From Phoebastria nigripes (lineage: Eukaryota > Chordata > Aves > Procellariiformes > Diomedeidae): DNA of 64,000 bases. This document shows positions 26,701 to 38,700 of the stretch, in pieces. The notes under the pieces were generated by a model that did not search any database, was not told the DNA's origin, and was given only the letters and a program-made list of their open reading frames with translations. Position 1 is the first letter of the stretch. Each line of letters begins with the position of its first letter. The stretch spans positions 1,224,732-1,288,731 of the forward strand of contig JAYKAV010000433.1 of NCBI GenBank assembly GCA_035582835.1, read 5' to 3'. The position numbers were made by a program, and so were the translations under genes.

Positions 26701-29650
26701 AAACCTTTCCAACCCCTTGGAAAGTCTCCCTTTACCACCTGCTCTACACCTGAGCCCAATTACCAGGCCCTCCCCACGAGACAGGGTTCACCTGGGCTTC
26801 CCCAGCCAGCACAGAGGGCTGCCATCAGCCCCCTTCCTCACGGGGCAAACTTCTGCAGTATGCTTCCTCCAGGTGTTTGTATTCTAAGCGCCAGAGCCTA
26901 GGTTAAGGCCACAGAGTGCTACAAACTGCACGTACACCTAAGGTTGTAGTTTGCTCTCTGAGGCGGTCAGGGAGAGAGACCCCACACTTCAAACAAAGCA
27001 GGAATTTCTCTGGGTTGGGCTGAGCGGGGCCAGGCCTGACTTGAGCGGGGACTGGTTGAGCAACCATGCCGATAACGCATGGGCGAGCGATGGTGGGAAG
27101 GCCACCCTCGGGCAAGCCCACATCTGAGTTCATGGACACCTCCTGCAACTGCAGGGAGAGTGCAAATACACCCCATGAGTCTGCTGGCATACCAGGCTAG
27201 AAAAGGACGTTCTTTCCATCCTCCGTTCCCAGATTCCAAGAGGAAACAGTGCTGTATCTCCCCATACGTGTGGGTCTTGCCTACGCAGCAGGATCCTGTA
27301 AGTTTCTGTGCGAGTAGTGCCTGCCATCAGAGATCTTGGTACATATCAGAATCCCAGAGTATTCCTGCAAGAGAAAAACATTCATTAAAATATCAGCGCC
27401 TCCAACAACAGCAGACTGTATTCAAAGCTCAGCAAGTGATCTAAATGGACATTTTGAACTCCTCTTATTTTCATTGTCATTCTCAGGCAAGGAAATAAGT
27501 GGCAGAAATATTAAGAAAACAAACCCCCAGGAGAAAGCAAACTTTTTTTTAAACAGACCGTGCAGACAGTTTAGCTTGGGAGCACAGAATACAGCCGGCA
27601 AGTAAATTATTTCTCGTTTGCTCACAGAATTGATACACACACGCACAAAACATGCAAATCATGAAACAAATGAATTTAGGACTTATGAGAAGCAGGATAA
27701 ATGGAAGTAAAAAGCTGAAATACCTTTTATTTGGGGTCAAACGCAACATTTTGTCTCCTGGCTTTTTCTGCAGCCTTTAAAAATATATATTAGGCATATT
27801 TCAAAAAGAAAATGTGAAATAACCAGTTTCAGTGATTTTGCTGCTTCTTAGCTAAAAAAGTTTGTCATATTCAGTACAAAGCTGTGGAAAATGTGTTCGA
27901 CACAAGTGCAATTTGTAGCAAATTAATTTAAAAAAATAGAAGACAGATAATCCCAAGCTCAGCTCTGGTCTCCCTATGGCACATTTTATTATTCATTCCT
28001 TAAGGTACATAGCTTAAGGTAAGAGCTATGACCCTTGTTGTAAGGGCTCCTGACACACATGTATTAAAAAAATACAGTCCTTGCACTGAAGAGACGCCCA
28101 ACTGCAGGCACCCAACACTTCAGCAGTACATTAGGGCTGTCCCTTGCCAGGAACTGGCCAGGCTCGGGGCCTCCTGCTCTCATCCCGATGCCAAACGGGG
28201 CTCTGCAACGAGGCTGAGCCCCATGAACCACTGCTCCAGCCCACAGCATGGCTTGAGGCATCGGGGATTAAAATCAAAGCATATGGCTCACAGTTTCAGA
28301 TCTACCATGCAGCCTGAATAGACCTATAAATAATATTTAGCATCAGATAATATAGGAAATAGCATACGATAACTGTTACAATAGGATTAGATATAATTAG
28401 TAGTTTAAGTCTATACAAGTAACTATTAATCCACTGGCAGCTCAGATCAACTTAGCTTTACTGTAGCTTATGTGGAAGTAAAAGGATCAGGAAGGTTTGG
28501 AGGGACAAGCCAGGTAAAGCAGCCAGTCCAAGGGCAAAAGGTGTGAAGAAACTGCTGAGCTCTGAGGAGCCATGGAATATAATTTTTACCTTATGATATG
28601 ATTCTGCCCAGTTATTTTATACAGATTTAACTACTTTTATATTGGAAAAAAACAGAACAGAGATTTGGCAGCACCACCATTCCTCTCTCTCCTTGAACCA
28701 ACGTACATGTAGAGGCTTCCCCCGAGGATACCCAAACCCATCTTGAAACTGAGCCATACCAGATAGGTTTTGTCCTCCTAGATAATTTCTCCTTAGATCA
28801 ACACTAATGATTGTCTGAAAGAACACCAGTATTCTCCTTTTTACTTTTGTTTCTCTTTTCATTCTCTTTTCATATGTTTTGCATAAATTTAATTTCACAT
28901 AGCTCATGAATTTGCTGTATCTGTACTGCATTATTGTTTTTTTCCGTATTGCATACCTTCGTTGGCAAGTAAAATCCTTCTCATCTGTTATCGTGAAAGC
29001 TAACTCTCTTTGAGGCAGGCTGCTCAGACTCTCATGATTTCCCAGCTGACATCTAGAGGCCAAGCCTGTGCTTCAGCTCTGTCTTCCTCCTGGTTCGGGA
29101 AGGCTGTGGTCTGACGTAGGATGGGATGGACTTGGAAGGGACATATCCCGTGGAACCAAGAGCTGAGGATTTCCAAGGCAAACATTGACCCTGAGAGCCG
29201 AGCCTTGGATGCAGGAGATCCATCCATACAACGCTTCAGGAGCAAAACGGAGCAAAGCTCTGAGCTCCGTTCCTCTGCAGTTCACTTGAACAGGTAAATG
29301 TATCCTCAAGGACATTCAGTTGTTATGTCACACAATTTGCGTAGAAGCAAAAAATCACAAAAGTCTGCTTTTATATAAGAAAACGGTGCCATGGCTTGGG
29401 GGGAAAAAAAAAAAAAAATCAGCCTCTACTAGGTTAACTACAGGATCCTGGGAAAGTTACTTATTAAAATAGCTGAAATAGAAACCTCCTTGTTATTATC
29501 ATTAATAACTATGAACAACAGCTCAGGCTTCAATATAGCCTAAGTGATATGCATCTCTCTTGCTCCTTCTTAAAAACAGCCAAACCGGTCAGACTGTAGA
29601 TCCATTTAGCGTAGCGTCCTGCCTCCAACCATGGCCAGCAGCTGCTGAGG
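20721..29650. other. Region between TALDO1 and the candidate membrane gene
   Basis: No gene that I can name. It contains a CR1 relic (21636-21900) and some exon-like segments on the + strand (25068-25133, 26400-26590, 27233-27297) that might be upstream exons of the candidate gene at 29.6-34.0 kb. None is strong enough to call. The rest looks like ordinary AT-rich noncoding DNA. Confidence 0.5.
21636..21900 (+). mobile_element. CR1 LINE, 3'-end fragment
   Basis: About 265 bases with the typical CR1 3' region: GAAATGGCCTCAGGTTGC, CAGGGGAGGTTTAGATTGG, ATTAGGAAAAATTTCTTC, GAACAGGCTGCCCAGGG, ending in the tandem octamer ATTCTATGATTCT. It is strongly 5'-truncated and has no reverse-transcriptase frame, as usual for CR1 copies. 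The CR1 3' end supports an avian (or at least sauropsid) origin. Confidence 0.95.
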
Positions 29651-29653
29651 AAG

Positions 29654-32600
29654 ATCTCCACAAAGCAAAGGAAACAGCCCTAAGAAAACACCCTTTGTGC
29701 TTTGCTTTCCGGTGGAAAAGCCAGTGGAGGACTGCTTTTTTGGGATCAGAAGACCTGCATTTCTCAGCCCAGCCCCAGACAATGGGGAAAGGATCAGCCT
29801 CCTGCCATATGAAGAGTTCTCTTTTACAGTGGTATCTGCCAACGCAAGAGAAAGGTGATCGAACCAGCTCCAGCAGCATGCTTTCACTAAGCCTGGAAAG
29901 GGACTAATCATGCACCACTTGCCACCTGCACAGTGTCAGGCCCTCAGCTGCAGTAATACCACAAAACATTCTATCATAAAATGCAGGATCAGCACCAATT
30001 GTCTTCAAAAGGCATTAGGAGTCTCCCCAGATATCCACGGGCCTAACAGCCTGTAACTGCTATTATATGTGCATTAGCCATGCTGTCAGCCCTTCATCCG
30101 ATTGGCAACTGCTGCTTGGTCTCCTTCTGTCTCTTTTGCTCTTTCAAACACATCATCAGTAGCAATGATCAGGTTTAAGTTTGATGGTGTTTCCCACCCT
30201 GGGGACTTGATGGCTCATCCAGGCAGGACTGGCTGCTGCCTGGAAAGGAGGCAGGGTCAGGCTCCATCTTTTCCAGTTGCTCTCTACAGGGCTGCTGGGC
30301 CTCATGGCTTTAGCCTGGAAGTCTGGGAAACCTTATACAGAAATTGTATGATCCAGCATTTGTATTTGAAGAGAAAATTTCTCTTCTGCTGGGAAAAGAA
30401 GTAAAACCCCTCCACCATTCAGAAAGCAAAGAAAGGGCAAGCAATTCATGACTCTAACCCAATGGCAGGGCTGGTTTGCTTTTGTGGTCCATGCAGGAGT
30501 CCAGCTCTGATGTGAGCACACCATGACCCTCAGCATCCAACACTCTTTTCTTGCCTTTCTGCAGGATAAGGGACTTGCAGGTCCTGAGTCCCTCAGGGTT
30601 GCACACAGAGGATATCCCCACAGCATCTGTGAACATCTCCTGGGAAAACAGCAACTGCAGGAGGCCCCGTCAGGCTTCTGTGTGTTTAATGACCACTATG
30701 CTGTCAGGGTGAGGATTGTTAGAGGCCACTGTGGGCTCTGCTGCTCAATTTTGATTTCAGGGTAATTGAAGGAAGCTTATGATCTGACCTTTGTTTTTTT
30801 GACTTTGTTTTTGCTTTACCTCTGGGATCTAGGTTACAGTCTGAGCTCAGATGTATTTGGATAGTGCAAAGTGAGTATTTGCAAAGGGGTCTCCCATTTG
30901 TCCTGTGAAATCCACATAATCACAGCACCCTCCAGGCACAGTTTTGCCTAAGGAAATGTAGGATTTCTAGAAAACAGAGGGGACTCTCATCTTGCTACAG
31001 TTCACATCACTCAGATGCAGTCTGATACTCAGACTGGCATTACATTGCACTAATGGCTAGGGATGTTGTGCCTAAGCTAGGAATTCCACTTCACCTCCAC
31101 AGCACCTGAGCAGTCTCCCTCTTATTCCCAGGGAATCGTGACTCTAGTTTATATTGCTGGCGTTTGATCTAGGAGATCAAGAGACCAGAGCAACTCCACA
31201 GGCTCAAACGCACCTTCAGTGGCAGCACACCTATTTAAATTTCACTCAGTTGTTCAAGATTAGAAATGAACAACTTAAAAGAATCTGCTACAATTCAGGG
31301 TTGGCCCTTGGCTTTACACAGAGAAAAACTGCAAAGTGGAGACCTTTGGGGAGAAAGAGGGTTTAGCAACAGGCAATGCTGAGGAGGGATAATTTCTAAG
31401 GAAAGCACACAGGGTAGCATTAGCGTGTGGTGTTTTAGGAGATGACAAAGGATTGAAGCTTTCATGACAAGATTTCTAACTATGCTGCCCTCATCTTCCT
31501 AAGAAAAGAAGCAGCATGGGAAAGAACAGACCCTATGGTCACAGATTACTGGGAAGCCACAGGAATAGCTTTGCTTACAGCTTAGTGTATATAACCCTGT
31601 GTTAATATGCATTTTGTGCTACTGTTGCCCTGGGTAGCATCCCAGGTTTTTCCCTCTTTCAGCTGCAGCCCACCTGCCCGGCACAGGTACACAGAAGTGT
31701 CAGGCCCTTCCTCGGGAATTCACAAGAGGAAAGGAACATCTTTGCACTTGGTGTTCAGGGATGGAGTTCACCAGCAGCTGAGGAGGAACGCGAAGGTCTG
31801 TAGAACAGTACCACCACCTCGTGGGGAGGCTGCAACGTCCCACGGCACCTCTTCCTTTCCAAGATTCACAGAGCAGCAACTAACTGATGAGCACAAATGC
31901 CAAGTTATCAACCTTCCCTTGTGGCAGCAGCTCTCTAATTTCAACATCCAGCTCTATGCAAACACAAAAAGCTTGAGGCAGGGGGAAGCTTTTCCTTCAT
32001 CTTTCAGCTCCCTCTTGCATTCCATGACGCAATGCACTAAGGGAGACATGCAGTTGCTCTCAGTACCTCCTGTATTCTTGAAACAAGGGTGCAAGAGGAG
32101 AGGTACAGGAGAGCAGAGCCATTGGGAAAACAGCCACTAGGGTCCACAAAACTGACATAGTAAGTACATTAATTTATTTTCAGCCTCCCAACATAGAATT
32201 CCACTTTAAAATTAGTCCTTAGAGATTCATTTATAAGGACTATCAAATACAGCCAGCACAGGCTATTACAGACTACATTAAGCAAGCCAGACAGTATCTG
32301 ATAGGTACCATTTGAAATTTTAAAGCAAATCAGGATCAGAGTCATTTCCATTTATTCTGATACTTGTTTTGACACATTGGCATTACAGAGGAGGAAGTAG
32401 TGCCCCAGTGTTCCTGGCTGCCTAGTCCCAGCAGGATGACAGGTCAGCTTTTGACACTGTCTTCTGCATCCTAGGGGACAACACAGAGATCCCAGACAGA
32501 GGAACAGAGGGAACACACTGACCCTCAAGCTGAAATGAAATGCCCTACAGACCTACAAGTCTGCATTTGACAAAAGGCTCCTTTTATCTCTTGCTAGTGT

Positions 32601-34018
32601 TAAAACATTTTCCTGTAGAGAACACTCTAGCACTACAGAGGACACGATACACTGGGTGTAGCCTTCTGGGACAGTGGTGTGAGGTGCAGCAGCCAGGTAA
32701 TTTCTTGCAGAGTTGTGGATTACCCCATTTGGCTCACTGCTTCGGGCAAGCACACAAGCAAAGCCCAATGATTCTCAGTTAATTGTCACTGCTGCGGCTG
32801 CAACAGCCTACAAGGGAGCTCAGCGCTGACAGTAGTCCACACTAAGGAAAGCGGACAACCTTTTGGTACAAAGCCAGAAGGGCTGTTCCATCAGCAACAG
32901 AAGTCAGTTTAAACAGAAAAGCACTCTGATACCCAGAATCAAATGGCAGAGCTTATCACACAGCACCTAAGATCAATAAAGCAAAAAGCTCAATTTTTTT
33001 TTTTTTTTTTTTAAAGATTATACTGTGGAAACACCAGGAAAAGAATCTTATTTAAACATTTTAATACACTAATGGAACACTAGTATGACTAACAACCATT
33101 AGCTGTAGACAGCAACAAGGACTGAGTTCAAACATCCTGTAAGGGATCCCTTAAAACAAGCAAATGCTTTGTTAAGTGTTCTGAAGAGACAACACTTCCC
33201 TTCATCAGAACAGCTGAGTGCCCAAATTGTCTCTGACACCTCTGGATTCAGAGGATCTAAGCTACCTCCACTGACTGCAGCTACAGTATAAAGCTATAGG
33301 AGAGGTATGGTAGCACAGGAGACTCATGATCAAAGCCCAAGCTGTTGGGGATTTGGCCATTCTTCATCTCCTTTCACATCACTCAATCTCTTTTGCCCTG
33401 TAAACATTAGGTTAGTCAAACTAGAAAGACCTTTTCATTATTGTTACAGCCAAAACTTAAATTGAATTAAAATGTAAAGAGTATCAAAATTGAGATCACA
33501 CCCACAAGCGGGTCTTGGGGCTCACTCCAACTGCTGCATCAGTTTGCAAATGTTTTGTGTTTAAGTGTTTTGAGCATCCCTCTTCACAACTTACGCGTAA
33601 AACTGCCAGTAAAAGCTCCTATTACCTTGAAGATGTTCTCTACCTTTCCTTTCTTCCCTGCAGGGACCAACTACACAGCTTTAGTGGTGAGTGTGGTGCT
33701 GGGATGCACACTGATATGTGTTGTCTTGTTGGTGAAGAAATCCTTTGTGGGGGTGCAATACAGAAATGTTTCTTTACAGCTATGAGCCAACTGCTGTAAA
33801 GATTATCCTAGGGATAAATCATCTGATAAAGCCCCTTGTCCCTTTGGATTCATCCCACAAGTGTTTCTGCTCTATGTATTGCAGAGGCACTCTGACACTT
33901 CTGGCAGATACTTCAATGTCTGCCCATAAGAACATCAGAGGAAAATATAGAATATGCTCCCATGCATTAAGCCCAGACAAGATGTAACACTCTTCATGTG
34001 TGTGGTTCCCTAAATAAA
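29654..34018 (+). CDS. Candidate uncharacterised single-pass membrane protein with Fn3-like ectodomain
   Basis: Not recognised as a known gene. Four exon-like pieces: X1 about 29654-29854, X2 30565-30708, X3 ending at 31795, X4 33664 to the stop at 33783-33785. X1 ends LPYEEFSFTVVSANARE, like the last strands of a fibronectin-III or cytokine-receptor domain. X2 opens RDLQVLSPSG and continues ASVNISWENSNC, like the start of the next such domain. X3 ends NIFALGVQGWSSPA plus an acidic stretch. X4 gives NYT, a helix (ALVVSVVLGCTLICVVLL), KK and a tail of about 15 residues. Phases fit at X1/X2 (AG|G) and X3/X4 (G|GG). AATAAA follows at 34013-34018. Unresolved: X2 leaves two bases, while the best acceptor before X3 (exon start 31663) gives phase 0; an AG giving a start at 31695 would fit. 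The strong acceptor at 29579 enters X1 in the wrong frame. It could be a decayed gene or chance. Confidence 0.4.
34013..34018 (+). terminator. Poly(A) signal after the transmembrane exon
   Basis: AATAAA about 230 bases after the stop codon of the transmembrane reading frame, a normal last-exon distance. It supports a transcript ending here on the + strand, convergent with GATD1. Confidence 0.45.
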
Positions 34019-34524
34019 AAAAAAATATCAGTAGCTGGATGTTACCAGGAACAGACAGATTTCTAAGGAAATAAGCCTGGCTGATAACATCCCTAGGACC
34101 AAAGCACCAAGCACTCCAGAGCACAACACTGAAACAATCAGGATTTGTGTGGGTTGAAAATCTCCAGAATTTGAAGGTTTCAATTTGTTTGAGAAGCAGT
34201 TTCTGGCTTTGGGACAAAAGGACCTGTCATGTGGTTTAAATGCCAGAATCCTCTATAAACAACTGATCACAAAGACAGCAAAACACCAAGCATTTGCAAG
34301 CATTGCCAAAAGCTCGTCCTCCCTGCAGTGTTCAAATTGCTACACTCAAGCCAAATAGAGGGGAAAACCATCACACTGCAGAACACGTGCTAAATGAGTA
34401 TGTCAAGAGCTGGCATGTTTTGAGGACTCCTGATACTGCCTCTAGCTGATTTCTGACCAGTTCAAGTCAGTTATACATCATTTCTAACCCACATCACTAG
34501 ATGGATCATAAACACGTATCTTTA

Positions 34525-34566
34525 CATTCAAATTAACTTTAAGCTCATTCAAATTAACTTTAAGCT
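34525..34566. repeat. Two perfect tandem copies of a 21-base unit
   Basis: The unit CATTCAAATTAACTTTAAGC plus a final T occurs at 34525-34545 and again at 34546-34566 without mismatch, so it is a recent local duplication. Confidence 0.9.
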
Positions 34567-34817
34567 AAAGATTAGCATGCATGGTGGTGAAGCAGAGACA
34601 ACACTAACTATACCACAAGCTAAGAGACTGATAAAGGTCAACAGGCACAAGGCAACAAGAAGCAACATTTCTCATCTATGCTAATGCCCCCCCAAAAACC
34701 CAGCTGCTGTTATTTGTCACAGTCTTGTTATATATAATCAGGTAAGAAAAGTATTTAAAATTGGGCCACTGAGCAGTTTGAGCATGCTGTATTCTTACAA
34801 CCAGGGAGAGGAGAATA

Positions 34818-34846
34818 CATGCCATTTTAAGGCATGCCATTTTAAG
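34818..34846. repeat. Tandem duplication of a 15-base unit
   Basis: CATGCCATTTTAAGG is followed directly by the same unit (last base missing). Confidence 0.85.
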
Positions 34847-36804
34847 TCAAGTGCTGGAAAACAAACTCAGGAGAAATATCACTGCTCAGATGCCTGGGAT
34901 GTGATGCTTCACTGGCCTGCTTCTCAGTTTGACCAGGAAGGAAGCACAGCACACAAGGTACAGAAGATACAAACCAAGGTATTCAAATTCTTCACATACG
35001 AAGTTTAAAATGCAAGACTTATCCAAAAATCATTACTCTTTCTGTAATCTCACTTCGTTATTTTAGTTGATGTAAATACCTTTTAAGCAAAAGATAAAAA
35101 CAACAAAATATATCAAGAGTTACATTTGTAGAACAAAATTAACATGGAACTAAAGCATGGGAGTATGCTACAGTACCCCAAGCTATAGACATGCTGTTGC
35201 CTTTGTAGCCTGTACTTCAACCCTGATGCTTTTAGTTTCAAAATAAATAGGAGTAATAGAAATAGCCAGATGTGTTGTTGCAAATTTTTGTGGAGTCAAG
35301 AGGTTTACTGCTGTATTGAAAGCTTTTCCAAAATCAAGAACTAAATGAAAAAAACTTATGAAAGGTCATAAACTCTCTATAAGTCATTCTTGACTAAGAG
35401 TGCAATTAATTCTGTACGCACATGGTAAAGAAAAGAAGTCAAACGATAACAAGCAAAAATTACGGATACTGCCTTCACATTTTAATCCAGACATAACACA
35501 CCCTCAGAATAAACAGAATAAAACTTTCCTGAATGTATCTGGCATGACATTAAACAGCTTCACATATTTTCTACTTTATCTTCTTTTCCCACAGTTTTAG
35601 AATCATTTTTTCCAATCCTTGGCTAAAATCGGTCATACCGTATGAGAACTTAGAAAAGCTATCATCACTGATGCTCACAATTTGCCAGTGTAATTTCTAA
35701 AGATGGCACAATGCTAGCCCACCAGCCACACGAGAGGGTTGTTTTACCAAAGTCACTTTGCTTTGTTGCTAGAAGTTCAGCCACATCCACACAGCCAGCA
35801 TCCTTCTCTCCTCATCAATCTCATCAGAAAACTGTAGGCACACACATCTGCACACATCACATCTCCAGCCACTTTCTGCTGGATCATGCAATTCTCCCTC
35901 TATTTTGCAAGAGCAGCTTCAACACTGGGGACTGTTTAGATTGCTGAGGAGATAGAAACGGACATGTGATGTGAAAGAACGAAGATACACACAGTTAACT
36001 CCTCTTTATCTGCTCCCATATGGGAAGAACAAGGAAGTGTTAAAAAATCTAAAGGCAGTGTACTTTGTATATCAGTGTACTTCCTGATACAGGCGCAAAG
36101 CAGTTCCAACAGGTCTTGGCTGCCACAAAATAAGGAAAATAGTACAACGGAGAATTGATCAAAGCCTGTAGTGGTCTGAATACTGTTTGTTCATCTGGCA
36201 GCTTATCGATGAGCCTGGACAGAACTTCACAAATAAGGAATGAAAACGGAACACAGGGTAGACAGTGATACTCTATTTTTGCAGGCAGGCAATGGAAGGT
36301 CTAGTGATTTTGACAGAATCACATGGAAGCACAATCTCAAAGGTAATACAGACTTGTAGCCTCTCAGACTCCCACTTCAGAAACAAGACTTTGCTTTGCA
36401 GCTGCATTCAGGGGTTAGATCAGGTGTGGCAAAGCTCCCTCACCTTAGAAGCCACATAAATTGCACCCACCTCCTCCAGGACCCCTATTACCTGACTCCA
36501 GCCCCGCTAAGTCCCCTGCTCAGGCAATCAGTGGAGACTAGGGCATGAAGTTTCACCTCCTCTATTTAAATAAAGCTTTTGGTGACAGAGAGTGTCTCCT
36601 TGCTGTAGGTGCACAGTGTTCAACACAATGACCCCAATTCCAAATACTACTGCAGTACAAGTACAAAAAACTTTCCACATCATTTCAACAGACAGCCCAC
36701 TAGAAATCCAGATGGAAAGTATGCCCTGATGGCAACAGAGGTCAACAAATCCCTAAGACAACTTGTCAGGAATGAGGATTTAAGTTAAAGCTATTTCATA
36801 GTTT

Positions 36805-36862
36805 AATTTCTATCAAAGCCCAATTTTAATTTCAAATTCTAATTTTAATTTCTATCAAAGCC
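36805..36862. repeat. Short direct repeat spaced by 42 bases
   Basis: AATTTCTATCAAAGCC at 36805-36820 recurs at 36847-36862, with AATTTTAATTT-like sequence between the copies. Local slippage-type duplication. Confidence 0.75.
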
Positions 36863-38700
36863 AAAAATGTGTAAGCTGGGCTCCAGAATATACCAGTAGA
36901 AGACTCGGACCATAGCAGATTTTTTTTTTTTTTTTTAAAAAAGATAATCACACTGAATTCTTAAGACAGAACTAAAAAACTGAATTTCTACAGAAAAGGC
37001 ATAAAATTACCCTGCTTGATGACTGGTTATAACCAATATATCGTATTATCCTGTTAAGAGAAAAAAAAAATGCAACCACAAAGGTCCTTTCCCTCAGAGC
37101 ACTGCAGAAATGTTGCCCTCAGTTCCAAGAGTGAAGGAAGAATGCTAACCTGTCTACTTTCCCATGTATTTAGTATGTTTGAGCCTGCAACAGCAAAAAA
37201 TATTGTCAGTCTGATTATTCCTTTCCATGCTCAACTTTAGAGAAGGCCAGATTTCATCTTACAGCTGGTTCCTCAGAAGATGTGATCCACATTTGCTGGA
37301 ATTTTGTGGACAAAGAAAAAAAAATGTAGGCAGCTAGAGACAACAACAATGTACTTGCCAGAGAGAAATATTTCAAAAATTTCAAATAGAACAAAAATCA
37401 TAACACAAGGACCTCAAAGGAGAGCAGATAACCAGTTAGAAGACCATTTAAAAAACAGCTGAGCAAACATTTTAAACAGAAGTCAAATAATGTGAACAGA
37501 CAAGGAAGAAAACAAGGGCACATTATGCTAACAGTATTGCCACAGTGAGCTGCCTTCAAACAACTGGTTCTGCCTTATTCAGAGTTTAGCTAAGCATTTT
37601 CCACCCTATTCCAAGTATATTCAAGTGTCCCAGACACATTCAGAGTTCAGACAGTAACTTTATGACCTACCAAAAGAAAGGTGAGAACGCATCTGAAAGT
37701 GCATTTCAATTAAGCTCTAGGTGTAGATTTTGATATTTGAAACAAACACCAGAAGGTTCACAGAGTTCCAAGTGCTCTTTGGGGCAGTTACTAACAATCA
37801 GTGTAACATCAACCTAGAGCAAGGTCTTCAGCTTCAGCAATTTGTATTCATAGCACCAACTTTTTTTTTAAAAAGACAGTTCCCCCCATCTGTAAATTAA
37901 GGGTCTAGAGAGAAGCAGTGAAAAAAGATGTAGCAACAAAAATGCAAGGTGGTTTCATAGTTGCATGATGCACTTCAAAGTTTTCTTATTCACAACCTTC
38001 ATCCATTCTATATATGCAAAACCTGACATTGCCACTTCACTGTCACAGTCACTTCATAGTCCAGGACAAATTTTAGAGGGATGCTTTATCCAGTTAACAG
38101 ACAAGAAAATCCTTAGCCTGCTGGCTCTTCATCCATCCTATTTGCAAAGAGACCTGCTCCTTCATTTCCTGCTGAATGAAACACATCCAAACATGACACG
38201 ACCTGTTAGTCCACAGCCAGGAAAGGACTTCTAACACACATTCACCTGAACAAAAGAAGATTTTTGTGGTTATTTATACGTGTTCTTCTATCTGACAAGA
38301 TGAAAGACAGTGAAACAGCCAGGCCATTACCAAAGAAATTAGGTCTGTTCATTCCCAGAATCCTAAAACATAGCTGACTAAAGGCTAACTTGCCAAATCA
38401 CAAAGAACAACACACAAGAGATGTTTCTCTTAACAGAAATGCTTAGTGAAGCCTATCCTGCATTTTACTTTACCAGTCCTGATAGATCACTGTCCATTTC
38501 CCAGCCCATTTTACTTTTTTTTTTGGTAAAAAGCATTTGTGATGATTTAAAGATATAACTGACTGAATAGCTAGATCAAACAAAGATGACATGCACTTCA
38601 GCAGTTAACCTAGGCAAAAAAATTATTTTGGGGGACAATAGTCCTGAAACTAAAAGATGCTCACCACTGTCTGTTCCTAGTTCTTATCTCCCATATTGCC

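Larger units (their letters stand above)
34036..38700. other. Convergent spacer and possible GATD1 3' UTR
   Basis: AT-rich, no supported exon. Any GATD1 3' UTR would lie here (minus strand), but I cannot choose a poly(A) site. It contains small tandem duplications (34525-34566, 34818-34846) and T/A homopolymers. Confidence 0.5.

Noticed and set aside
28617..29063. 148-codon open frame on the minus strand, rich in basic residues
   Set aside because: No known motif, no splice context, and length within chance expectation.
29580..29907. 115-codon + strand frame entered from the strong acceptor at 29579
   Set aside because: It does not join in an open frame to the exon at 30565 and shows no family pattern. 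Kept only as a caution about the candidate gene.
31607..32140. 177-codon + strand open frame
   Set aside because: It overlaps the candidate exon ending at 31795 but in a different frame. The frame that joins in phase to the transmembrane exon is preferred.
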